Part shown: piece after piece, positions 1-6,865 of the stretch | Numbering within the stretch: position 1 is the first letter of the stretch | Layout: each line of letters starts with the position of its first letter | NCBI GenBank assembly: GCA_963676655.2 | Contig: CAXXKX010000003.1 | Location: forward strand, 3,596,001-3,660,000 | Reading direction: 5' to 3' | Origin: G963676655 sp963676655 | GTDB lineage: Bacteria > Verrucomicrobiota > Lentisphaeria > Victivallales > Victivallaceae | Length of the DNA stretch: 64,000 bases | Translations under genes and position numbers: made by a program | Notes under the pieces: generated by a model | Seen by the model: only the letters and a program-made list of their open reading frames with translations | What the model was told of the DNA's origin: nothing | Database searches by the model: none

Positions 1-210
1 GATATCCGCAACGCAATTATCGAAAAAATGCAGATGCACCGTCAGACTCTTGTGCAGCTGGTGCAATCCATCTATGACAAGGAAGGCGCAAACCGTGATT
101 TCCGCCTGGAATGGCCGAAAGTATTTATCCATAAACTGGGAATTCGTCGTTCAGTCCCTTTGCATACCCGCTTCACCCGAATTCTGACCAAAGGCCGTCA
201 GCTGACTTGA
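1..210 (+). CDS. C-terminal fragment of an unidentified protein
   Basis: The reading frame is open from the first base of the window (Asp-Ile-Arg-Asn...) to the TGA at 208-210, so the last 69 residues of a longer protein are present. The internal ATG at 28 is unlikely to be the real start because the frame continues upstream. The visible part is basic, ends RILTKGRQLT, and has no recognisable domain or membrane segment. Only 10 bases separate it from the flippase gene on the same strand, so it probably belongs to the same polysaccharide operon and could be a glycosyltransferase or modifying enzyme. That function is inference from position only. Confidence 0.6.
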   Translation, partial: DIRNAIIEKMQMHRQTLVQLVQSIYDKEGANRDFRLEWPKVFIHKLGIRRSVPLHTRFTRILTKGRQLT

Positions 211-220
211 AAGGACCCTC

Positions 221-1816
221 ATGACCGGACTCAGTAAGACTTTAATGCGCAATACTTTTACCAATTACATACTCCTGGGGATGTATTTGATATCCACAGT
301 GTTCATGGCTCGCTTTCTGTTATTCGGCCTTGGTAAAAGCGGATATGGATTCTGGGCCTTCTTGTGGGCGGTGTTCGGTTATTCCCTGTTGCTGGATTTC
401 GGTTTTGGCAAAACAGTAGTCAAATACGCGGCGGAATATGAGTCAGACAAAGACATTGAAAAGTTCAGCGAAATAGTAACAACGGTTGTTGTTTGTTATT
501 TGGCGATGGCTGGTTTGATTATTGCCGCCGGAGCATTTTTGACTTACAATCTTCATTGGATAATCCCGGTAAAGGATTTGGTCAACGAAAAGGGCCAACT
601 GGATATTAAATACTATAAGTATTGTTTTATGGTCTTCGCTATTGGTATTTCTATCGTATTTCCGTCCGGGGTCATTCCTGAAATACTGGTTGGGTTCAAG
701 CGTTTTGATTTGAGAAACTATGTTCAAATCGGTAATGTCTGCATTAATCTCGCCGGCGTCTGGCTCTTGTTGCATCTGGGATATTCACTATTGTCATTAA
801 CGATATTCACTGCCGTTTTAAACATTTCCACAAATTTTATCATGGCAATTTTTGTTTATATGCTGGTTCCCAAACTGCGTATCACCCCGCGCCGTTTCAA
901 GTGGAGCAGGATCCGTGAAATCGCAGACTTCAGCGTCTTTGCCTATATTCTGACAATGGCTACGCTGGTTATTTATAAGACCGATAGAATCGTTTTGGGG
1001 GTAATGAGCGGGGTTACTGCTGTCGCGATATACCATGTCGGGACCAGGGTCTCAGATTTGATGAAAGTCAGTTCAGTCCAATTTCAATCAAACATCTCCC
1101 CGGTCACGGCGGAGTTATTCAAGGCCGGAGAAACAGAACGTTTAAACGCGATTATGTTGAAAAGCACACGAATATCCGCATTTATTTGCGGCTGCGCATT
1201 TATTGTTTGTTTTATTTCCGCACCGTATATTCTCAAAATATGGCTTCAACAAACTGACGACAGCTCGATTATGATTGCCAGGATAATGCTGGTAGCGGCA
1301 TTATTTGAGGTTCTTTTCAAAAGTGTTGCCGAGGGCTATATTCTAATGATCAACAAACACCGGGTTATTGCTATTATAACGGTTATAGAAGCCCTGTTAA
1401 ATATTTCACTCAGCATTACTCTTGTTTATATTTATGGCGTTGTCGGGGTTGCCTGGGGAACCTTGATTCCGGGAGTATTACTCTGTACTTTTGTCATATT
1501 TCCGTTGTTCGCCAGGTATAGCGGGACTTCTATTCTGCAATATATTCTCAAAGCGTATTTGCCGGTATTGATAATATCACTGCCGCCTGCATACCTGATG
1601 TATTATGCCTGGCAGCACATCACCATTCATGAGGTCAGCTCTGTAAGTTTGATTCTGGTGACAGGCAGTGCCGGTGTGCTTTACGCCATATTGGGAGTAT
1701 TGTTTTACTTTAACCGGAAAGAACGTGAAACGTTGATCAATTCGATTCCATTCATCCCAACTTTTATTATCAAACTGATTCGAATATTCCCCTGCTACAG
1801 CCTTTTTCATAATTAA
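221..1816 (+). CDS. polysaccharide (Wzx-like) flippase, MATE/MOP superfamily
   Basis: The 531-residue protein is built almost entirely of hydrophobic segments. About 12-14 can be counted, starting at residues 13-35 and ending just before the C-terminus, with short basic loops between them. This is the usual size and layout of oligosaccharide flippases, which move undecaprenyl-linked repeat units across the inner membrane. An early Arg/Lys-rich loop followed by GKSGYGFWAFLWAVFGYS fits the family N-terminus. The start ATG has AAAGGA seven bases upstream and lies 10 bases after the preceding truncated gene. The substrate cannot be read from sequence. A related lipid-linked polysaccharide exporter of the same superfamily is the main alternative. 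Confidence 0.85.
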   Translation: MTGLSKTLMRNTFTNYILLGMYLISTVFMARFLLFGLGKSGYGFWAFLWAVFGYSLLLDFGFGKTVVKYAAEYESDKDIEKFSEIVTTVVVCYLAMAGLIIAAGAFLTYNLHWIIPVKDLVNEKGQLDIKYYKYCFMVFAIGISIVFPSGVIPEILVGFKRFDLRNYVQIGNVCINLAGVWLLLHLGYSLLSLTIFTAVLNISTNFIMAIFVYMLVPKLRITPRRFKWSRIREIADFSVFAYILTMATLVIYKTDRIVLGVMSGVTAVAIYHVGTRVSDLMKVSSVQFQSNISPVTAELFKAGETERLNAIMLKSTRISAFICGCAFIVCFISAPYILKIWLQQTDDSSIMIARIMLVAALFEVLFKSVAEGYILMINKHRVIAIITVIEALLNISLSITLVYIYGVVGVAWGTLIPGVLLCTFVIFPLFARYSGTSILQYILKAYLPVLIISLPPAYLMYYAWQHITIHEVSSVSLILVTGSAGVLYAILGVLFYFNRKERETLINSIPFIPTFIIKLIRIFPCYSLFHN

Positions 1817-1833
1817 AGTTTGAGGAAAGAAAC

Positions 1834-1995
1834 ATGATCAATAAAAGAATATTCTTATTAATCCCAGTTATGATCTTAACACTCTTAACCAACGGTTGTT
1901 TTCTTTTAGTTAAACCAGCTGTCAAGGTAGCAAAGGGAACAGTTAAGACAACTAACAAAGTCGTAAAAAAAGTGGTTGAGCCAATAGTTAAGTAA
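1834..1995 (+). CDS. small (53 aa) putative lipoprotein
   Basis: A short frame begins MINKRIFLLIPVMIL and continues through LLTNGCFLLV, so an N-terminal hydrophobic segment is followed by a Cys at residue 22 preceded by Gly. This resembles a lipoprotein signal, but the -3 residue is Thr rather than Leu, so the lipobox is imperfect. The rest is a Lys/Val-rich tail (KVAKGTVKTTNKVVKKVVEP) that could lie against the membrane or cell wall. A purine-rich GAGGAAAG stands upstream of the ATG, 17 bases after the flippase stop. No family is recognised; entericidin-like or small Lys-rich lipoproteins are similar only in general form. Confidence 0.6.
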   Translation: MINKRIFLLIPVMILTLLTNGCFLLVKPAVKVAKGTVKTTNKVVKKVVEPIVK

Positions 1996-2000
1996 GAATG

Positions 2001-2825
2001 TTAAACCATTTTTCCCGTTTTTTTCGCCTTGGCCGCTCGAATCAGCGCGTCGAAAAGTTTCTGGCTGGCCGGTTCATAGATAGCGCGGAGTTCCGGATGC
2101 CATTGCACGCCCAGCATGAAATCATATTCCGGATGTTCCACTCCTTCTATACACCCATCTTTGCTCAAAGCTGCGACCTTTAATAAGCCGGCATCGGCAA
2201 TTGACTGATGATGAATCGAATTAGTCAGGATAACCGGTTGTGGAAAAATCTTTGCCAATAGCGTATCCGGCAGAATATTTACGTGATGTCCGGAAAATTT
2301 AATCGTACTGGACAACTTGAAACTGTGGATGTCTTCACTATTGGGTTCTATATTAACCAGACGGCCGCCATATTTAACCGCAAACAATTGGGACCCCCGG
2401 CATATGGCTAGAGTGGGAAGCTCAAATTCAGCTGCTAGATTAAGCAATTCCATCTCAAGATCATCGCGGTCGGAATTTATAAAATTAGCCATTTCACGCG
2501 GTGCGTCATAGAGAAGCGGGTCAATATCCTCGCCACCAGTCAAGACGAGGGCATCAAGTTCGTCAACCATTTTTCGTAATTTGTAGCGGTATTCGGGCTT
2601 GATGGTCACCACCTGAGCTCCAGCACGAAACAATGCCAGATCATAGGGAAGTCTGGCATATTGCAAGTTGTCCGGCCAGCGACCGGACACCACCAAACCA
2701 ACTTTCAGATCGCGGCGGCTTGAAGGACGTCTGACCCAAATGATAAACGGCAGCAGCAAAGCAATCAGCGGTAAAAACAATACCGCTAACAGCATATATC
2801 CGGCTATTTCAAGTTTTCTGCTCAT
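2001..2825 (-). CDS. class I glutamine amidotransferase (gamma-glutamyl-GABA hydrolase type, peptidase C26)
   Basis: The C-terminal 230 residues form a class I amidotransferase. The nucleophile motif AICRGSQ, the DALVLTGGEDIDP segment typical of PuuD-like hydrolases, and GVQWHPE carrying the catalytic His-x-Glu are all visible. The family hydrolyses gamma-glutamyl amide bonds. Unusually, residues 8-32 form a membrane anchor (MLLAVLFLPLIALLLPFIIW), absent from typical PuuD, so the enzyme is probably tethered with its catalytic domain in the cytoplasm. The start overlaps the end of the ATP-grasp gene by 17 bases, which suggests translational coupling. A ligase plus amidase pair could make and recycle an amide-linked compound; the substrate is unknown. 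Confidence 0.8.
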   Translation of the reverse strand: MSRKLEIAGYMLLAVLFLPLIALLLPFIIWVRRPSSRRDLKVGLVVSGRWPDNLQYARLPYDLALFRAGAQVVTIKPEYRYKLRKMVDELDALVLTGGEDIDPLLYDAPREMANFINSDRDDLEMELLNLAAEFELPTLAICRGSQLFAVKYGGRLVNIEPNSEDIHSFKLSSTIKFSGHHVNILPDTLLAKIFPQPVILTNSIHHQSIADAGLLKVAALSKDGCIEGVEHPEYDFMLGVQWHPELRAIYEPASQKLFDALIRAAKAKKTGKMV

Positions 2826-4182
2826 TACCCGGCTTTGAGACTAATAAATCAGGAGATATTTTTCCGTTCTTAAGAAAGACGGTCATAGGATAAAGTAAGC
2901 CCAGAATTGGAAGCGGGTCTTTGAACTTGAAGATCTCTCCAACCGCTCCTTTATTTTCCTGCAGGACTTTTTCAACCGCTCGAAAACGTGAGGCGGGAAC
3001 ATCGGCAACATCTTTAAATAATTTTGTCGTCGCTTTCAAAACATCTGTCTGGACATCTTTGCCAAAGACCTGGAACGCTTGCTTGATATCCTGAATCGGG
3101 TGTTTTCTGGCATCGACAAACTCCTGAAGCATGATCAATGTCAGCAAACACGGATTAAAAGTTTTCACATCATGTGATTCCGGAGTCATTTCAGGAATCG
3201 TGCCGTCAACGGCAAGACGGTACACCCAGTAGGGATAATCCCAACCGGATTCAACCGATTGCGCCAAACCGCCCCAAAAACGCGGATTTACTTCAATCAG
3301 GTAGGGATTGTTCTCGCCGTCCCAGCGAAAATCGATTTCGGCCACTCCGTGCCATCCGGCAAGTTCCAGCAGTTTGGTCCCCATTTCTTCCATCTCAGCC
3401 GCGTCAACGGTTTCCCGGACCGCTCCCATTCCGCTTTTGCGGGGAAAATCAAGAATATTGTGATAGGTCATTGACGCGCGCCGTTTACCGTGGTCAAAAA
3501 GGAATGTGCAGCAAAAATCTTCACCATCCACCGACTGCTGAATAATCGGATATTCGCCTTCTGGCAACGGATATTTTTCGGTAACCGACTTATAAAAATC
3601 CAGAGCTTCAGCCGGGTTGGCAACTTTCTTCAAGCCGATAGCGGAACAGGCTTCAGGCAGTTTAATAAAAGCCGGAAACGGAAAGGTTTCGCATAGCTCT
3701 GCAAGATGGCTTTTTGAAGTTACCGGAACGGTTTTAGGAGTCCGGATGCCGTGTTCATCACAATATTTGGCTAAAGATGCCTTATTTCCCAGCAGATCGA
3801 TTTGTTCGCGAGTCGGCAACGCCAGTTTGGCAATTCCGTTAAAACGTCTGGCATGCCTGGCCACAATAAAAGCATCCGTCAGCAACGGCATCAGAACCAG
3901 ATCTACATCCGGCTCTTTGTATTTGACGCAAACTTCGATCAGTTTGGCTATGAAGCCGTCCGGATCCTTATCCGGATTGGGATAAGTAAAAAAACTTTTT
4001 GAATAAACCGAGAAATTGGAACTGCAAATCATACTGTCGTCGCCAGTGATGACTTCCACTCCGTTTTTACCAAGACATCTTGTGGCGGCCAAAGCATTCC
4101 ATGAACGTGCAAACGTGATTATACACATTTGCCGTCGGCCGGCATCGTTTTTACTGAAGACATTCTCGAAAAGATTGATCAT
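2809..4182 (-). CDS. ATP-grasp domain ligase of unknown substrate
   Basis: An N-terminal Rossmann-like pre-ATP-grasp segment (ARSWNALAATRCLGKNGVEV) is followed by an ATP-grasp fold, with LLGNKASLAKYCDEHGI, FPAFIKLPEACSAIGLKKV and the metal-binding VAEIDFRWDG...YLIEVNPRFWGG. The family joins a carboxylate to an amine through an acyl phosphate; the layout resembles carbamoyl-phosphate-synthase-like ATP-grasp proteins in polysaccharide and peptide modification loci. An in-frame ATG at 4224 exists, but the ATG at 4182 has AGGA seven bases upstream and is preferred (457 aa). It heads a two-gene unit with the overlapping amidotransferase. The C-terminal 110 residues match nothing I recognise. Confidence 0.8.
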   Translation of the reverse strand: MINLFENVFSKNDAGRRQMCIITFARSWNALAATRCLGKNGVEVITGDDSMICSSNFSVYSKSFFTYPNPDKDPDGFIAKLIEVCVKYKEPDVDLVLMPLLTDAFIVARHARRFNGIAKLALPTREQIDLLGNKASLAKYCDEHGIRTPKTVPVTSKSHLAELCETFPFPAFIKLPEACSAIGLKKVANPAEALDFYKSVTEKYPLPEGEYPIIQQSVDGEDFCCTFLFDHGKRRASMTYHNILDFPRKSGMGAVRETVDAAEMEEMGTKLLELAGWHGVAEIDFRWDGENNPYLIEVNPRFWGGLAQSVESGWDYPYWVYRLAVDGTIPEMTPESHDVKTFNPCLLTLIMLQEFVDARKHPIQDIKQAFQVFGKDVQTDVLKATTKLFKDVADVPASRFRAVEKVLQENKGAVGEIFKFKDPLPILGLLYPMTVFLKNGKISPDLLVSKPGNEQKT

Positions 4183-4314
4183 TGCCTTTTCCTGTTTAAT
4201 TGATGTGTTCCAAAATATCGGCACCCTCCTGCGGGTATACGCGCAAACCGCGATAAGTTAGCACACCGAAAGACATCAATCAAGCAAAATCAGGCAAAAA
4301 AGCGCCAATGACTG

Positions 4315-5316
4315 TTATTCAAAGACGGCTTCACTCATAGCAAGGATATTTTCAGGCGGAACGTTTGGCAGCAGGGCTTCATGACTGGGACTGACGATCA
4401 GTCGCGGCCCCAGCGCATCAATAACCCGGTGAACATCATCCTTGATCTGCTGCGGTGTTCCATTAATAAGCAGGTCCTGGGTATCGATTCCGCCAAAGAA
4501 AGTAATCTGACCTTTGAACTGTTGCAATTTTTCAGCCTCCATGTTAGCCGCTCTGGCTTGAAGCGGATGGAGCACCTCAACGCCAAGATCAATAAGATTT
4601 GGAATAACCTTATAGATTGATCCGCAGGAATGCAGGAAAACGTGTTTACCACAATCGTGAGCCATATTAGTCAGCTTTTTAAAATAAGGAAAAATAAATT
4701 CCTCAAACTGCTCAGGAGCGACCAGTAAGTCGAGTTGTGATCCGAAGTCATTACCGAAAAAGAAGGAATCAACGACATCACCTGCTTCCTGAAAGAAAAG
4801 CCTGGTTCCTTCAAGATAAAAATCAACCATTCTGGCCGTTGCTTCATGGATCAACTCAGGATGAGTATACATTTTGATGAAGTATTCCTCCATCCCGAAA
4901 AAACCGGCCATTTGATGAAAGAACGGGGACCATAAACCACTGAGTCGATAAACATCTCCGGCGTTCCTGAGCGTTTCAATATCTCCGGTAAAATCGATAT
5001 TTTGGGGGTCTGGCCACGGATAATCATCGAGTTGTTCGACGGTTTCAAAATCGGAAAAGCAGCCCTCGGCCGCCAGGCCTTCACTTTTACGCGGATTGGG
5101 AAACGCGACATCGCCGTTTTCGGCGTTGTATTTGGAGCCGCTAATCAGCCAGAAAACATCATCACGCAAAATTTTTCGAACTTCTTCATTGGTTTTCACG
5201 CTGAAAAACTCACGCAGGATCGGCCAGGTATCGGCATGAGGGTTTCCCAGCCAGAAACCGCAGCGTGGAGCAGGTTTGCCTTCGACAATATTCCGGATCA
5301 ATTCTCTGTTAGTCAT
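4315..5316 (-). CDS. uroporphyrinogen decarboxylase (URO-D) family protein
   Basis: This TIM-barrel protein has the URO-D/methyltransferase superfamily pattern. Recognisable stretches are FGNDFGSQLDLLVAPEQFEEFIFPYFKK, HDCGKHVFLHSCGSIYKVIPNLIDLGVEVLHPLQ, FFGGIDTQDLL and IVSPSHEALLPNVPPEN. Members outside haem synthesis often act as corrinoid- or thiol-linked methyltransferases; the HSCG motif is the usual thiol/zinc site of those, but the reaction here is unproven. The ATG at 5316 is chosen over 5343 because AAGAG lies nine bases upstream and the longer start has no ribosome site. The gene is divergent from an AraC regulator, an arrangement repeated at 36.9-39.1 kb, so control by that neighbour is likely. 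Family call is firm, function is not. Confidence 0.8.
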   Translation of the reverse strand: MTNRELIRNIVEGKPAPRCGFWLGNPHADTWPILREFFSVKTNEEVRKILRDDVFWLISGSKYNAENGDVAFPNPRKSEGLAAEGCFSDFETVEQLDDYPWPDPQNIDFTGDIETLRNAGDVYRLSGLWSPFFHQMAGFFGMEEYFIKMYTHPELIHEATARMVDFYLEGTRLFFQEAGDVVDSFFFGNDFGSQLDLLVAPEQFEEFIFPYFKKLTNMAHDCGKHVFLHSCGSIYKVIPNLIDLGVEVLHPLQARAANMEAEKLQQFKGQITFFGGIDTQDLLINGTPQQIKDDVHRVIDALGPRLIVSPSHEALLPNVPPENILAMSEAVFE

Positions 5317-5414
5317 ATTACAATACTCTTTTTGTGGTTGCATTTTTACGAATTAATTATATTATACTATAAAAACCGCGTATTAGCAATTGTCACAAAG
5401 GGTTGAAGTGTGGT

Positions 5415-6215
5415 ATGAATTCAATAAAAAAAATTGATTTGTGTTTCAAGCCGGGAGCTGTTCCCACCGTCATTAATGCTGGAAAATTCTACTTGAATGA
5501 CCGTAACTTTAATCCGATATACAATCTGCCGTATACGTCTTTGCATCAATATTTTTATCATGCGACAATCCGGATTGGCGGCGAAACCTTCCAAATATCA
5601 CCGGGTGATTTGACTATAACCCCGGAGAGAACTGATTCGTCATACAATATGCCTGAATCCGGGATGCATTTCTGTGCCCACTTTGTTTTACCTAAGGGAG
5701 AGGAAGACGTTCTCAGGCTTCCTCTATATATTTCGAGACAGGAATTTGATACGGATATCGGTCATTTTTTCGAGGAATTGATCAGTTATTACCGGATCGA
5801 GAACCAGATAGCGCAACGGGCGTCAGGTGAAACGTTGCGGCTTTTGCTGCTGCATCTGGCTTTGCACGCACAGACCGGGCATATCCATGCTTCCAAACTC
5901 AATGGGAAACTGGAATCGATTTGTCGTCGCATCGAAGCGGCGCCCGAGCGGGAATATACGACAGCGTACTTGAGCCGGCAGGTCAAACTTAGTCCCAATT
6001 ATCTGGCCAAAGCTTTTCGGGAAAAATATGGTATGACAATCAGCCGCTATCAGCTTTCGAGTCAGATTGAGAGAGCGGAATTTCTGCTCAAGTACAGTAA
6101 TTTAACAATTAAAGAAATAGGTGCGGCGGTCGGGTTGCCGGACCCGCAATATTTCAACAAACGTTTCAGGACCATAAAAGGAAAAAGCCCGACCGCATTC
6201 CGCGATCAGGCTTAA
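5415..6215 (+). CDS. AraC-family transcriptional regulator
   Basis: The N-terminal 150 residues look like a cupin-type sensor (IRIGGETFQISPGDLTITPERTDS, then FCAHFVLP). The C-terminal ~100 residues hold two helix-turn-helix units, YTTAYLSRQVKLSPNYLAKAFREKYG and LTIKEIGAAVGLPDPQYFNKRFRTIKGKSPTAFR, the signature of AraC/XylS proteins. It is divergent from the URO-D-like gene with about 100 bases between, so that gene is the likely target. The ATG at 5415 is used; a TTG at 5403 in frame would add four residues and sits too close to AAAGGG. The ligand is unknown, perhaps a sugar or methylated compound. Confidence 0.85.
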   Translation: MNSIKKIDLCFKPGAVPTVINAGKFYLNDRNFNPIYNLPYTSLHQYFYHATIRIGGETFQISPGDLTITPERTDSSYNMPESGMHFCAHFVLPKGEEDVLRLPLYISRQEFDTDIGHFFEELISYYRIENQIAQRASGETLRLLLLHLALHAQTGHIHASKLNGKLESICRRIEAAPEREYTTAYLSRQVKLSPNYLAKAFREKYGMTISRYQLSSQIERAEFLLKYSNLTIKEIGAAVGLPDPQYFNKRFRTIKGKSPTAFRDQA

Positions 6216-6312
6216 TAAGCGGTCAAGCTTATTTTTCTATAACATCACCGACTTCGATTTATGTTCAAATACTGCGGTTATCTTGTTATAGATAATTATG
6301 GTCAAAAACTTA

Positions 6313-6408
6313 TTACGCTTTTTTGCCGGCCCCGCTGAAAATCCGATCCCAGTTTTCCCGGACCTTTTTCTCATCGGTAGGCCTGCGTTTACTGCCTTTT
6401 CCAGCCAT
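6313..6408 (-). CDS. conserved 31-residue protein (MAGKGSKRRPTD... type)
   Basis: A 96-base frame encodes a basic miniprotein that begins MAGKGSKRRPTD and contains VRENWDRIFSG. The pattern (Gly/Lys/Arg-rich start, then a YxxNWDxIF-like stretch) matches a small protein family I know from many bacteria and phages, function unknown. AAAGGAT lies nine bases upstream of the ATG, and an extended -10 element (TGCTATAAT) stands about 47 bases upstream, both in the right orientation. A longer frame on the same strand (6237-6440) lacks such support and is not coding in my reading. It sits alone between the AraC and DUF349 genes. Confidence 0.7.
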   Translation of the reverse strand: MAGKGSKRRPTDEKKVRENWDRIFSGAGKKA

Positions 6409-6455
6409 GACAAGTATCCTTTCATCCATGTTTTCATCAACTTTTACAGACGCAT

Positions 6456-6464
6456 ATTATAGCA
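6456..6464 (-). promoter_or_regulatory. extended -10 promoter of the 31-aa gene
   Basis: On the minus strand the bases read TGCTATAAT, an extended -10 hexamer. No good -35 is found 16-18 bases upstream, which is tolerated by extended -10 promoters. It would give a leader of about 40 bases before the ATG at 6408. Confidence 0.5.
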
Positions 6465-6865
6465 CAAAAATTCATTTTTTAAAGTTCGACTTATAAAAAA
6501 CATTTTATTGTCAACCCGGAAAACAACCTGTGATTCGACAGAATGAAAAACGTTGGTCTGCAATCATATTTTGATGACGAATACTTGAAAAAGCATAAAA
6601 ATGCTTGATAGTAAATATATTACAAAGGAAAATACAATTAGTTGTTGTTTTAAATTTAATATCATGGCAATAACAAAAAATTACTGGATTTCCGGCTCCG
6701 GACTGGTTTTTTTCTCAATACAGGTTATTGTATATTTTATTGAGTAGCGCGATTATATGCGGTCATACTTTTTTTTATATTGTTTCAAGACCCGGATTTG
6801 CAATCAAAGGTCATTATGGATCAATATGAAATTTTGTGCACCGAAGCTTAATAGAGGGTTAATAT
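6465..6865. other. AT-rich non-coding gap
   Basis: Four hundred bases without a supported gene. They are AT-rich with several poly-T runs. AGAGGGTTA upstream of the ATG at 6866 is the ribosome site of the DUF349 gene. I see no RNA gene or clear terminator, but the promoter of the DUF349 gene must lie here. Confidence 0.5.

Noticed and set aside
6237..6440. 67-codon minus-strand frame over the 31-aa gene
   Set aside because: The overlapping 31-aa frame has a ribosome site, promoter and family-like sequence, while this one has none and extends into AT-rich DNA.
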